Shown: positions 35,351-44,420, numbered from the stretch's first letter. The stretch: 64,000 bases of DNA from Haloplasma contractile SSD-17B (GCF_000215935.2 NZ_AFNU02000012.1:1-64000); one strand, 5' to 3'. Numbers and translations are program-made. Notes: generated from the letters alone by a model not told the origin.

Positions 35351-36880
35351 GTGAAGGTATTCAATAAAATTGTATATGCATTCTTATTGTTTTTGATGTT
35401 AATGTTATTAGCACTTTGGTTGTTTAAACCACGTGGTGCTACATTAAATGATTGGAACATGGGAACAGAAGATAATAAAAATCAAATATCGCTTCCGATT
35501 AGTTTTCAGGTCCCTGAATCGAAAGTTTATACCTTTAAAACACACTTCAAAAAAACATCGTATAATACCCTAGTTATACCTGAAATTAATGGACATGCTT
35601 TTAAAGTTTTTATCAATAATCAATTAGTTGGCGGTGTCGGCGATTTTAATCATCCTACCGCTAATATATGGAATTATGTTCATACAATTAACTTTTCACA
35701 AGTAACACAAAACGAGTTAAATGAACTAAGAATTGATATCTATGGGTTGCATGATGTTGGTATTAATCAAGCTCCCTATTTAGCTAACAACACAGAGATT
35801 CAACCGTATGTTTTACTTCAAAATATTTTTATCAGTGAATCCATTAACTGGGTTATTGGCGCTGCATTTACCTTTGCCATTTTACTTTTACTATTATCAA
35901 TACATAGTGATATAAATAAAAAAATATATCTTTTCTATGCAATAGCACTATTTTTATTTTCTATATATAGTACAGACCTTACTTATCGTGAGACTACTGG
36001 CTCTTTAGCATTTTATCTAATAATACGTAAGATACAAATGTTATCACTTTTCCTATCGGCTAGTTTTATGGTTATTGCTGCTAGGTATTATTTCACAAGA
36101 CAAAAGATACCCTCTCTTGCAATCATCATAATTTTACTTATTTTATCACCAATCCTGTTTGCTCCAAGTTATATTGTACTAAATAACATTACACAATATA
36201 TAGGATTACTCCTGATCGTTAGTCTTATTTACTTGATTATAATTAACTTTATGGATCCGAACAAACGCACCCTCTTTTCAACTGTTTTTCTGTGTCTTGC
36301 TGTCCTCTATCGTTTCTTTGAATATATCTATGACTTACCTCCTATATTCGTCGTTCAATACGCGGTTCTTATTTATATATTGGGCGTTATTTATATGATT
36401 ATAGCAGACTATTCACTTTTAAAAGAGGAAAAAACGCGTCTTAATGAGAAAGTAAAACATGATCACTTGACTAAAGTATATAATCGCACGGCCTTAGAGT
36501 TCCTAACTATTTCGAACGGAGATGCAGTAATATTTATAGATATAGACAATTTTAAACACTATAACGATACACTGGGTCATAGTGCTGGTGATCAGTTGCT
36601 TATTAAATTTGCTAATTTTTTAAGTCTCATGATCCGCTCGCAAGGAGATTTAGTACGTTACGGTGGAGATGAGTTTGTCATTATATTATACAACCACTCT
36701 GTAACCGAGGCGACCGTTTTAATTGAAAAGTTAAGAAATGACATAAAGGACTTATTTGTAGAAATCGATCTATCTTATGGTGTTACCGAATTTAAGGATA
36801 ACCTTTTTGATTCTCTAATTCATGCGGACCGTAAGATGTATGAAATGAAGTTTATGAAAGAGAATACGAATAGCCATTAG
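35351..36880 (+). CDS. Membrane diguanylate cyclase (7TM with extracellular domain, GGDEF)
   Basis: 509 residues. A signal-anchor segment (~8-25), an extracytoplasmic beta-sandwich of ~140 residues like the 7TMR-DISM extracellular domain, seven membrane segments (~165-355), then GGDEF (~375-505). The active motif RYGGDEFVI is intact, as are DHLTKVYNR and IDIDNFKHYND (Mg binding), so it should make cyclic di-GMP in response to an outside ligand. The inhibitory RxxD motif is absent: the aligned stretch is SQGD. Start is a GTG with GAGGTG ahead. Monocistronic. Confidence 0.88.
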   Translation: MKVFNKIVYAFLLFLMLMLLALWLFKPRGATLNDWNMGTEDNKNQISLPISFQVPESKVYTFKTHFKKTSYNTLVIPEINGHAFKVFINNQLVGGVGDFNHPTANIWNYVHTINFSQVTQNELNELRIDIYGLHDVGINQAPYLANNTEIQPYVLLQNIFISESINWVIGAAFTFAILLLLLSIHSDINKKIYLFYAIALFLFSIYSTDLTYRETTGSLAFYLIIRKIQMLSLFLSASFMVIAARYYFTRQKIPSLAIIIILLILSPILFAPSYIVLNNITQYIGLLLIVSLIYLIIINFMDPNKRTLFSTVFLCLAVLYRFFEYIYDLPPIFVVQYAVLIYILGVIYMIIADYSLLKEEKTRLNEKVKHDHLTKVYNRTALEFLTISNGDAVIFIDIDNFKHYNDTLGHSAGDQLLIKFANFLSLMIRSQGDLVRYGGDEFVIILYNHSVTEATVLIEKLRNDIKDLFVEIDLSYGVTEFKDNLFDSLIHADRKMYEMKFMKENTNSH

Positions 36881-36953
36881 CAATCTTAATAAAGTCTTAA
36901 GTCGCTTCTAATTTACTTGCATAATCTCTTACCTCTATACGATGCCATTATAT

Positions 36954-37002
36954 AAGGCTATCTCATTAACTAACCCTTTCATACGGTTATTGAGATAGCC
37001 TT
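36954..37002 (+). terminator. Terminator after the GGDEF gene
   Basis: AAGGCTATCTCA/TGAGATAGCCTT, 12 base pairs, then T-rich sequence. Confidence 0.88.
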
Positions 37003-37071
37003 ATTTTTATTTTTTTATTTTAATAAATTTCTATTACTAGCTAATTTTATATATAAACTACTTTTGTCGTA

Positions 37072-37173
37072 TTATTTAGAACGATCTTTAAGCCCAACTA
37101 TTAAGGTTGCTGCTAATCCTCCCCATAAAACTAAGGCACCAAAGCATAAAAATAAAATTGATGTAAGTGTCAT
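37072..37173 (-). CDS. metS: MetS-like small subunit of an NSS amino-acid transporter
   Basis: 33 residues: MTLTSILFLCFGALVLWG, then GLAATLIVGLKDRSK. A single membrane helix with the W-G-G-L-x-A pattern seen in MetS, the tiny subunit needed with MetP for Na+-driven methionine/alanine uptake in actinobacteria and many Bacillota. The ATG follows the stop codon of the large transporter gene with no gap, and the GAGGAGG site lies inside that gene's end, so the two are translationally coupled. Below the length of usual gene calls. Confidence 0.82.
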   Translation of the reverse strand: MTLTSILFLCFGALVLWGGLAATLIVGLKDRSK

Positions 37174-38679
37174 TTAAGCCACCTCCTCAGTAGACTCAAG
37201 ACTTGTATAATGATCGTTTGCTTTACTTGCAGCAATTGATAAAATTATGATTGTAATAACGACACCCCATCCAAATATAAGAAGAGCAAGCTTCGGATAA
37301 TTTCCATAAGGACTTTTGATTTCATTATAAATATTCACCGCTAGCATAATCGTTAGGACTGTAGGCGTCACATACCTAATTAACACATCCCACCATAATC
37401 CTATTGAATAAATAGAAACAGAGTTTGTATGCTTACGTAATACTTTAGTTGAAAAGAACCAACCGACCACAATGCACTCGAGTAGTCCAATCACAATTAA
37501 TCCATATGCATTAATGAATGCATCTACGATGTCTAGGAAGTAAAGGCCTGCTCCTGTTGAGTATAAAACACTAATTGAATAACCTAATACACTTACAATG
37601 GTCACGACCTTTTTTCTACTTACGTTTGTTTTATCTTTTACTGCTGCTACGAACGCTTCTGTTAACGATACGCACGAGGTAATTCCCGCAAATACTAAAG
37701 CTGAAAAGAATAAAGCAGCAAAGACACTTCCAAGTCCACCCATGAGTGAGAATACCTTTGGAAACACAACAAAGGCTAACCCAATACTTTGAGTGGCTAC
37801 TTCATCCACAGGTACACCTTGACTAACAGCCATGAATCCAAGGATTGCAAATACACCGATCGCAGTTAAGAATTCGAAACCACTATTTGCAAATGCAGTC
37901 ATCAAGGCACTGTTATTTAAGTCGGACTTCTTAGGTAGATAACTAGAGTAGGTGATCATGATTCCCATTCCGATACTTAATGAATAGAAAACTTGTCCAT
38001 ATGCATCCATCCACACACCAGGTTCTAACACCTTGTTCCAATCAGGGGTAAATAATTTGTTAAGTCCTACTGCCGCTCCTGGTAACGTAACACCACGCAC
38101 TACTATAATTAAAATAATTATAATTAATAGAGGCAATAATACTTTGTTGATTCGCTCAATTCCTTTTGAAACACCCTTAAAACAGATAAACCAGTTTAAA
38201 AGCCATAATACTGTTATTCCAAACAAGATCGTCCACTGTATACTACCCAAATCAAATGGTCCTGTAGATAATTTTAAGAAATCATTGAAAAAGTAGTTAT
38301 TTGTATCCTCTCCCCATGCTTGGTTAAACGATAAGTAAACATAATTCAAAGCCCAACTTAAAATCATCGTATAATAGGTTAAGATTACAAATGATGTTAT
38401 ACTTGGCCACCAACCTAGCCATTCCCATTTTTTATTCATTCGAAAATATGACAGAGGTGCTGAACCTCTCATTTTATGTCCAATACTATATTCTAGTAAA
38501 AGTAACGGAATACCTGTTGTGAAGATTGCTATAAAGTATGGAACTAAAAAAGCTCCACCACCATTTGAATACAACAAATACGGAAAGCGCCATATGTTCC
38601 CAAGTCCTACCGCAGACCCTACTGCAGCAAGTATAAATCCCATCTTTGATCCCCATTGTTCTCGTTTTTGCTCTGCCAT
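37174..38679 (-). CDS. metP: Sodium-dependent amino-acid transporter (NSS/SNF family, MetP-like)
   Basis: 501 residues, 12 membrane segments. Signature near the N-terminus: WGSKMGFILAAVGSAVGLGN IWRFPYL (Na+/substrate site, LeuT family), then GGGAFLVPYF and the long GITSCVSLTEAFVA segment. Imports an amino acid with Na+. The leader is a T-box whose best-placed specifier is AUC (Ile); the MetS-like partner downstream instead suggests methionine/alanine. ATG 38679 is nine bases from AAGGAG (the GTG one codon earlier is less likely). First gene of the transporter/small-subunit pair. Confidence 0.88.
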   Translation of the reverse strand: MAEQKREQWGSKMGFILAAVGSAVGLGNIWRFPYLLYSNGGGAFLVPYFIAIFTTGIPLLLLEYSIGHKMRGSAPLSYFRMNKKWEWLGWWPSITSFVILTYYTMILSWALNYVYLSFNQAWGEDTNNYFFNDFLKLSTGPFDLGSIQWTILFGITVLWLLNWFICFKGVSKGIERINKVLLPLLIIIILIIVVRGVTLPGAAVGLNKLFTPDWNKVLEPGVWMDAYGQVFYSLSIGMGIMITYSSYLPKKSDLNNSALMTAFANSGFEFLTAIGVFAILGFMAVSQGVPVDEVATQSIGLAFVVFPKVFSLMGGLGSVFAALFFSALVFAGITSCVSLTEAFVAAVKDKTNVSRKKVVTIVSVLGYSISVLYSTGAGLYFLDIVDAFINAYGLIVIGLLECIVVGWFFSTKVLRKHTNSVSIYSIGLWWDVLIRYVTPTVLTIMLAVNIYNEIKSPYGNYPKLALLIFGWGVVITIIILSIAASKANDHYTSLESTEEVA

Positions 38680-38739
38680 CACTACCTACTCCTTTTATAT
38701 TATTATTTTTATTATGAATAATCTGGTTCTAAGAGAAAT

Positions 38740-38794
38740 AAAAAAATCTCCCATCTCTAACGCATAATTCACTTATGCACTAGAGACGAAAGAT
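38740..38794 (-). terminator. T-box terminator in the transporter leader
   Basis: Long minus-strand hairpin ATCTTTCGTCTCTA...TAGAGATGGGAGAT with inner stem GCATAA/TTATGC, then TTTTTTT; directly after the T-box sequence. Confidence 0.88.
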
Positions 38795-39025
38795 TTTTCG
38801 TGGTACCACTCTATTTTACAACCCACTTACATAGATTGCCTCATCAGGTCAAAATTAACCCTAGCCTTTTTAACGGGAGCAACCGATTTTATTTACATGT
38901 ACAAACATTCAATAAAATAGTTCAGGAGTGATCATTATATACTACATTAATACCGATTCACAGTAACACGGCTCCCTGAGATTAATGGCTTAGTATTTTT
39001 GTCTCCGTCGACACTTTTAAGTTTT
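38740..39025 (-). ncRNA. T-box riboswitch upstream of the NSS transporter
   Basis: Carries the T-box core AGAGTGGTACCACG (38799-38812) followed by the terminator. In Stem I the base pairs GGAG/CTCC and ATACTA/TAGTAT flank an internal loop whose 3' side reads ATAATGATCA. By comparison with the asnA T-box (AAC then A then helix), the specifier is ATC (38930-38932), the Ile codon. An ATG three bases earlier would be the Met reading but leaves an unusually long gap to the helix. Uncharged tRNA should permit readthrough into the transporter. Confidence 0.9.
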
Positions 39026-39037
39026 TAAATTAAATAA

Positions 39038-39066
39038 ATTTTACACTGTCACTTTATAATAGTCAA
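39038..39066 (-). promoter_or_regulatory. Promoter of the T-box/NSS transporter unit
   Basis: TTGACT (39061-39066), 17 bases, TAAAAT (39038-39043) on the minus strand. Confidence 0.75.
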
Positions 39067-39211
39067 GCAATTTTTATTATTTTAATTGTAAAAGCGTTTT
39101 TCATTTTGTTTAACTTTAGATGAACGCTAAGCTAGTCAATTGTCTTGGTATTAAAAATATATTAACAGATCGTCTATAAAGTAAGGCTTAAGTAGTGTAC
39201 TCTAAACTATG

Positions 39212-39254
39212 AAAAATGACCTGTTCCTTTTATTTCATAGACGGAACAGGTCAT
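39212..39254 (-). terminator. Terminator after asnA
   Basis: ATGACCTGTTCC/GGAACAGGTCAT, 12 perfect pairs, T-tract on either strand. Confidence 0.88.
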
Positions 39255-39305
39255 CTTTTTATTAGTGATAAGTTTCTACAACTACCTATTAAACCCTTAC
39301 TGCAC

Positions 39306-40304
39306 CTATAGTAAGTGAATATTTTTTTCTTTACATTCTTTAATCATTGATTTAGGCCATACAGAACTCTGCACTTCTCCAATATGTGCTTTTTCTAGGA
39401 AATACATACAAAGTCGTGATTGACCTATTCCTCCCCCGATCGTAAGCGGAAGAACATCATTTACAATTGCTTGATGGTATTCTAGATTCAGTCTGTCTAG
39501 TGTATTTGTTTCTTCTAATTGTTTTAGTAACGATTCTTTATCCACACGAATCCCCATAGATGATAGTTCAAAAGCTGTTTCTGAAACAGGATTGTATAAT
39601 AAAATATCACCGTTCAGCTCCCAATCATCATAGTCAGGTGATCTACCGTCGTGAGGTTTCCCTGATAATAGTTTTTTTCCAATTTTAAATATAAAGACTG
39701 CTTTATATTTCTTGCAGATCTCATGCTCTCTCTGTTTGCTAGTCAGATCAGGATATTGATTTTCAAGTTCTTGAGAGGATATAAAGAATATTGTTTCAGG
39801 TAATTTATGACTTAATACTGGGAACTCATCAACAATATATTCGTCCGTAATTTTAAGTACTTTATATATTCTTTCTACAACTTCTTTTAGTTTTAATTCA
39901 TTTCGATCCGATTGTCCAATAACACGTTCCCAGTCCCATTGATCAACATAGTATGAATGTATATAATCAGGTTCTTCATCTTTTCTAATTGCATTCATAT
40001 CTGTATAAATTCCTGCTTTTTCTTTAATATTGTATTTATACAGCGCCATCCTTTTCCATTTTGCAAGAGACTGAACGATTTGTACCTCATTATTATTAAA
40101 TACTGAAAACGATACGGGTTTTTCTGTTCCATTTAAATTATCATTCAGACCCGTTTCCGGTTGAACAAAAAGTGGTGCTGAAATACGAGTTAGATTAAGT
40201 TCATATGCCAGCTGTCGCTCAAAGAAATCCTTTAGTTTTTTTATTGCTTTTTGTGTTTGAAATAAGGATAATTTATTAACATATGTATCCATATGTTCAA
40301 TCAT
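39306..40304 (-). CDS. asnA: Aspartate-ammonia ligase (asparagine synthetase A)
   Basis: 332 residues, the usual AsnA length. Class II aminoacyl-tRNA-synthetase-like fold: LTRISAPLFV near residue 39, KWKRMALYKYNI, YTDMNAIRKDEEPDYIHSYYVDQWDWE (around 95-122), then GKPHDGRSPDYDDWELNGD and the C-terminal motif GGGIGQSRLCMYFL that binds ATP. It makes asparagine from aspartate, ammonia and ATP. ATG at 40304 is best spaced from AGAGG. Controlled by an Asn T-box directly upstream, which fits the product. Confidence 0.96.
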   Translation of the reverse strand: MIEHMDTYVNKLSLFQTQKAIKKLKDFFERQLAYELNLTRISAPLFVQPETGLNDNLNGTEKPVSFSVFNNNEVQIVQSLAKWKRMALYKYNIKEKAGIYTDMNAIRKDEEPDYIHSYYVDQWDWERVIGQSDRNELKLKEVVERIYKVLKITDEYIVDEFPVLSHKLPETIFFISSQELENQYPDLTSKQREHEICKKYKAVFIFKIGKKLLSGKPHDGRSPDYDDWELNGDILLYNPVSETAFELSSMGIRVDKESLLKQLEETNTLDRLNLEYHQAIVNDVLPLTIGGGIGQSRLCMYFLEKAHIGEVQSSVWPKSMIKECKEKNIHLL

Positions 40305-40320
40305 AATAGTCACCTCTCTA

Positions 40321-40590
40321 TAAAAAAACAGCCTTCTTTTCGTCTTTTTTAGGGACGAATGGCTGTAAAATCCGCGGTACCACCCTAGTTGTCAGTGATG
40401 ACCACTTAAGCAAATCCTTTTAACGGTGGATACCGTCTAATTCTACTATGAATGATTTCAATTCGATTAGAAACTCAGAGGTGTTCTTCGCTCTCAAATC
40501 TGAATTAGGCTCTCATCCTCCCTAACTTGCTTTGTCGACCATTAAGAGTTACTCTCCTCTTCACTGTTTTTAGTTTTATTAATTTAGTTT
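40321..40590 (-). ncRNA. Asn-specific T-box riboswitch upstream of asnA
   Basis: T-box core AGGGTGGTACCGCG (40373-40386), terminator hairpin ACAGCC...GGCTGT with TTTTTTT (40322-40366), and Stem I with base AGAGG/CCTCT. The specifier loop reads CGAAGAACA on its 3' side, giving AAC (40483-40485), an Asn codon, followed by A and the helix. Matches the downstream gene, so the assignment is firm. Confidence 0.94.
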
Positions 40591-40615
40591 TACTACATTT
40601 AAAGCCGTTCGTCAA
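40587..40615 (-). promoter_or_regulatory. Promoter of the asnA T-box transcript
   Basis: TTGACG (40610-40615), 17-base spacer, TAAAAC (40587-40592). Confidence 0.65.
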
Positions 40616-40845
40616 TATCTTTAAATCAATCTATTTGTTTGCTAGGCGTTTTCACTATTTTTTTATTGAGAATAGCTATAGACATTAACGGTATTGTATT
40701 TTAGAATCATATTCTTTTTTTATGAATTGCATACTTTTTATTTCAAACTATATATTTAGGGTAATTTCTATCACTAGTTATATAGTGATCTGTATTAGCT
40801 AGTTAGTGCCACCTTTTCTTTCTTTTAATAAAATGAAAAAGCGTA

Positions 40846-40873
40846 CCCGCAGAGTTATTATTTCATAGGGTAC
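40846..40873 (-). terminator. Terminator after queF
   Basis: GTACCC...GGGTAC hairpin then GCTTTTTC on the minus strand, about 40 bases after the stop codon. Confidence 0.7.
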
Positions 40874-40913
40874 ACTTAATTTTAAATTTATCAGCTGGTT
40901 TAAATGCAGAATT

Positions 40914-41411
40914 CTATCGGTTATCAATCGTTTCAGGATACATATCATGCTGAAATAGACGCTGCTTAGCTACATTTTCCCATTCAGTACCTGGTTTTCC
41001 GTAGTTACAATATGGATCAATTGAAATACCACCACGCGGCGTAAATTTCCCCCATACCTCAATGTATTTAGGGTCCATTAATTTTATTAAGTCTTTCATA
41101 ATGATATTCATGCAATCCTCATGGAAGTCACCATGATTTCTAAAACTAAATAAATATAGTTTTAATGATTTACTCTCAACCATTAATTTTCCTGGTACAT
41201 ATGATATATAGATAGTTGCAAAATCAGGTTGACCTGTAATTGGGCATAAACTTGTAAACTCAGGTGCATTAAATTTTACAAAATAATCATTACCTGGATG
41301 TTTATTCTCAAAACTTTCTAAGATATCCGGGTCGTATTCATAATTGTATTTTACACCTTGATTTCCTAGCAATGTAACACCGTCTAAGTCTTTTTCATTT
41401 CTCCCTGCCAT
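40914..41411 (-). CDS. queF: NADPH-dependent preQ0 reductase (7-cyano-7-deazaguanine reductase)
   Basis: 165 residues, the short (YkvM-type) QueF. Catalytic Cys in [14 protein letters not shown] (Cys ~55), the QueF motif [22 protein letters not shown] (~78-99, NADPH and substrate binding, His and Glu), and [13 protein letters not shown]. It reduces preQ0 to preQ1 for queuosine in tRNA. The gene follows the queuosine precursor transporter by two bases and shares its preQ1 riboswitch. Confidence 0.96.
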   Translation of the reverse strand: MAGRNEKDLDGVTLLGNQGVKYNYEYDPDILESFENKHPGNDYFVKFNAPEFTSLCPITGQPDFATIYISYVPGKLMVESKSLKLYLFSFRNHGDFHEDCMNIIMKDLIKLMDPKYIEVWGKFTPRGGISIDPYCNYGKPGTEWENVAKQRLFQHDMYPETIDNR

Positions 41412-41413
41412 GG

Positions 41414-42097
41414 TTATCGTACTCCTTCCGCATTTGATTTTTTATGTTTAATGATGTAAATAATCACTGTATCTAACACTGCAAACATTAATTTTGCACT
41501 ATACATACCAATCATCATTTGTCCTAAAACTGCGAATGGCAATGTACCTAAGAACGCAATCGATAAGAATAAAACAGTATCAATCGCCTGAGATACAATT
41601 GTTGATCCATTATTACGAATCCACAACTGATTTGGAAACTTATTTTTTAATAAATGAAACAGTTGAACATCGATTAACTGCGACACATAGAAGGCGATTA
41701 AGCCACCCAATGCTATTCTTGGTAGTGGTGTAAACAATAATTCCATAGCATTTTTACTAAAATCAGTAGCATGAGTTGGTAAATACAACGCAAATGTCAA
41801 CCCTAATGTCCATACTATATTAGCAAAGAATGTAATGTGAACGATTTGTTTTGCCTTTTCCTTGGAATAAAACTCTCCAATAATATCCGTAATTAAGAAT
41901 GTAGCACCAATTGCTAACGCACCTGCAGGTACCGCTAATCCAAATACATCCACTCGCTTAAGTACTAAGATATTTGAGATTAAAACGAAGAATACACTTG
42001 TGGTCGCTAATCCTCTTAAACCAAACAGTTTATATCCTACAAGCACCACCAAAAAGTTAAATACAACAAATCCTAATATTAATAATAAATCTAACAT
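41414..42097 (-). CDS. Queuosine precursor transporter (YhhQ/VUT family)
   Basis: 227 residues, six or seven membrane segments. Family features: [18 protein letters not shown] at the start, [18 protein letters not shown] (the DxxxExYG-type motif after the second segment), [16 protein letters not shown] and [24 protein letters not shown]. Takes up preQ0/preQ1 or queuine. ATG at 42097 follows TAGGAGGA; the upstream in-frame start would run back towards the terminators. First gene of the transporter-queF pair under a preQ1 riboswitch. Confidence 0.9.
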   Translation of the reverse strand: MLDLLLILGFVVFNFLVVLVGYKLFGLRGLATTSVFFVLISNILVLKRVDVFGLAVPAGALAIGATFLITDIIGEFYSKEKAKQIVHITFFANIVWTLGLTFALYLPTHATDFSKNAMELLFTPLPRIALGGLIAFYVSQLIDVQLFHLLKNKFPNQLWIRNNGSTIVSQAIDTVLFLSIAFLGTLPFAVLGQMMIGMYSAKLMFAVLDTVIIYIIKHKKSNAEGVR

Positions 42098-42167
42098 ATT
42101 TCTTCCTCCTATTAGTTGTTCAATTAAATAAGAGATCAATATGTCTATAAGACTCTGCACAAATAAA

Positions 42168-42222
42168 AAAAGCCCTAAAAAGGCTCAAATAAAAACCCAA
42201 TCAGTCACCTGATTGATTTTAT
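42168..42222 (-). terminator. Two hairpins after the preQ1 aptamer
   Basis: First CAATCAGGTGACTGATTG then GGGTTTTT, then AGCCTTTTTAGGGCT followed by TTTTTTT (42168-42174). One or both may be the expression platform of the riboswitch or end short transcripts. Confidence 0.75.
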
Positions 42223-42223
42223 G

Positions 42224-42263
42224 CCTAGTTTTGTTTATAGACAGGATGGTCTCGAACTGTCTT
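42224..42263 (-). ncRNA. preQ1-I riboswitch
   Basis: Minus strand: stem GACAG/CTGTC enclosing TTCGAGACCATC, then an A-rich strand ATAAACAAAACTAGG that folds back as in preQ1-I H-type pseudoknots. It precedes the queuosine precursor transporter and queF, the expected targets, and terminator hairpins follow directly. Confidence 0.9.
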
Positions 42264-42280
42264 ATTTAATTTGCTCTTTT

Positions 42281-42310
42281 ATTTTACCATAATCTATTGT
42301 GTTGTAGCAA
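42281..42310 (-). promoter_or_regulatory. Promoter of the preQ1 riboswitch transcript
   Basis: TTGCTA (42305-42310), 18-base spacer, TAAAAT (42281-42286). Confidence 0.55.
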
Positions 42311-42626
42311 TTCTTTGAGCTAAATAGTTTAATTGTTAAATAATGTATTTATTCTACATAACAATTAACTGACCATACTAATCATATTTCGAAGGAACAG
42401 TACACAGTTACTGCATTATTAGATTTACCAGTCAAACTTACGCAGAGTTCAAGTAAAAAATAGAATGACCACCACATTATGGATATAAACTCTGTTTATT
42501 AGAATATGCGCAATAAGGGAACGTGTTGGTATTAACCCTCTTGATCGTTCAATTAAGTGTTTGAAAATTTTATTATTTACCATTAGAATTGTTAGCGTGA
42601 ATACAACCTAAGGATTAAAAAGCATA
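42311..42626. other. Intergenic region, nothing recognised
   Basis: About 315 AT-rich bases between the preQ1 promoter and the terminator of the proline-rich protein gene; no coding signature seen. Confidence 0.45.
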
Positions 42627-42664
42627 AAAGGAATGACTTTATTTTTAATACAAGTCATTCCTTT
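42627..42664 (-). terminator. Terminator after the Pro/Tyr-rich protein gene
   Basis: AAAGGAATGACTT/AAGTCATTCCTTT, 13 base pairs, T-rich after the stem. Confidence 0.82.
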
Positions 42665-42711
42665 CTGATTTTTGTTAAGTTGAGTTTCTGTAACTAAAAA
42701 TGCCAGTTAAC

Positions 42712-43212
42712 CTAGCACGTCATCTCAACAATCTCATCATAATCAAGTGCAATTTGTCTACCATTAGATAGAAAGCCACCTACACTATCCTCAGCAATTG
42801 ACGTTACATAGATATACAATCTTCTTCCATCTCTTGTGCGAATTGTTGCCCATTTTTGGTTGCATCCTCCTATTGTTGGTGGATAGACTGGGTATTGTGG
42901 ATACTGCGGTGTTTGTGGTGGGTATTGTGGATACGGCTGTGGTTGATATGGATATTCCGGAAATTGTGGGTACGGTGGATTTGGCTGATAGGGCGGCCTC
43001 GGGAACGGTTGGTAGGGTGGGATTGGATACGGTGGATTAGGTGTAACTGGTGGGATTGGACTAATAGGATATTGAGGATAATCTGGATAAGATGGAAAAC
43101 CTGGTAAGTAAGGTGGATATAGTGAACCTACTGGTTGTGGTTGAATACTTTCAGGTGAAATTGCATATAATGACGGTTGGTTTCCTTGATTATTATTTAT
43201 ATCTCCATTCAT
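42712..43212 (-). CDS. Pro/Tyr-rich protein with small C-terminal domain
   Basis: 166 residues. Residues ~25-115 are a low-complexity run of P, Y and Q (repeats like YPQYP, PPYQP, PNPPYP). The last ~50 residues form a compact domain: WATIRTRDGRRLYIYVTSI, then GGFLSNGRQIALDYDEIVEM, with a Cys at each end. There is no signal peptide, yet the composition is that of an exposed coat or wall-associated protein. Good AGGAGG site before the ATG. Family not recognised. The base bias (G+T rich on the plus strand) comes from the Pro/Tyr codons. Confidence 0.75.
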   Translation of the reverse strand: MNGDINNNQGNQPSLYAISPESIQPQPVGSLYPPYLPGFPSYPDYPQYPISPIPPVTPNPPYPIPPYQPFPRPPYQPNPPYPQFPEYPYQPQPYPQYPPQTPQYPQYPVYPPTIGGCNQKWATIRTRDGRRLYIYVTSIAEDSVGGFLSNGRQIALDYDEIVEMTC

Positions 43213-43469
43213 ATAAAAAACCTCCTAAAATCTTATCATTATATATGTATGCCTAAATAGAGGGGTCGGTATAGGCTTTATTCTTAGTTCGAATAACTTA
43301 ATTAAAAATTAATCATATACGATCACTTAATTTTGTTTTTAGATTTCTATTCTTCTTTTATTTTATTTACTCTATAAAACATTTTCACTCTTGTATTTTG
43401 GTTAAATGGTAGATAAACAGTAGGATATCAGTTATAATTAGTAATAAAATCAATTTGAGGTGAGTGAAT

Positions 43470-44396
43470 ATGTACTATAAAATAAAAACAAGCAAATTAC
43501 CTATGATCACATGGAATGGTCGAGTAAACCTTCAATCACCTTTTAAACATGAAGAACGTATTTTAGGCGAGTACATTATATATATTATTAATAGTGGCGA
43601 GTTGTTTCTTGAAGAAGACGGACAACGGTATCACCTACAAAAGGGTGATTATATTATGCTAGATCCTTATAAAAAACATAAAGGATATAAATTATCCACT
43701 TGTGATTATTACTATATTCATTTCAAATCCGATATTATCGAGAATCTAAATATCTCAGAAGAACGATTTAAAACAAAGATTAACAATAATTATACCCCTA
43801 ACTTTTATGCGAATGATGAACCCGAACAGTTCTCAATTTATCTTCCTAAACATTATAGTATTAAGGATATGAATGACTATTATAGTATAACGCATCATAT
43901 CGATGAAGCGATTAATGCACATCATGATGGCATTGCTTTTTATCCAGTTTTAGGCTCTACAAAACTAGTTGATATATTTATTAAAATCTATCAGATGCTA
44001 TTACGTGATTATAATTATAATGTTAATCATCAAGCTTCAAAATCATTACTTACTGTTCAGCACGTTAGAAAATATATAGAACGTAATATTTTCCGCACTA
44101 TTAAACGAAAAGAAATCATGGATATGATTCATCTTAACTATGACTATTTAAATCGCTTATTTAAAAAACAAATCGGATGCAGTATTAATAAATATATCCA
44201 GTTAAAGAAGATTGAGACTGCTAAAAACATCATGTTGAATAACCATGATTTGAAAATATCTGAGATTGGATACTTAGTTGGAATTGATAACCCCTTTTAT
44301 TTTAGTAAATTATTTAAAAAAATTGTTGGGGAATCTCCTCAGCAATATTATAAGAAAGTATTAGCTAATACCGATTATTCAAATGAACGCGAGTAA
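43470..44396 (+). CDS. AraC-family transcriptional regulator with cupin sensor
   Basis: 308 residues. N-terminal cupin (residues ~30-85: GEYIIYIINSGELFLEEDGQ, LQKGDYIMLDPYKKHKG) for a sugar-like ligand and a C-terminal AraC DNA-binding pair of helix-turn-helix motifs (~210-300: NYDYLNRLFKKQIGCSINKY, then ISEIGYLVGIDNPFYFSKLFKK and SPQQYY). Likely activator of a carbohydrate operon elsewhere; no sugar genes are next to it. ATG at 43470 fits GAGGTGAG. Own terminator. Confidence 0.9.
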   Translation: MYYKIKTSKLPMITWNGRVNLQSPFKHEERILGEYIIYIINSGELFLEEDGQRYHLQKGDYIMLDPYKKHKGYKLSTCDYYYIHFKSDIIENLNISEERFKTKINNNYTPNFYANDEPEQFSIYLPKHYSIKDMNDYYSITHHIDEAINAHHDGIAFYPVLGSTKLVDIFIKIYQMLLRDYNYNVNHQASKSLLTVQHVRKYIERNIFRTIKRKEIMDMIHLNYDYLNRLFKKQIGCSINKYIQLKKIETAKNIMLNNHDLKISEIGYLVGIDNPFYFSKLFKKIVGESPQQYYKKVLANTDYSNERE

Positions 44397-44420
44397 GGGA
44401 TGCTATATATTCTAAAAAGC

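Noticed and set aside
42798-43107. ORFs on the plus strand rich in W, V and G
   Set aside because: They are the reverse reading of Pro/Tyr codons of the proline-rich protein and have no ribosome site.
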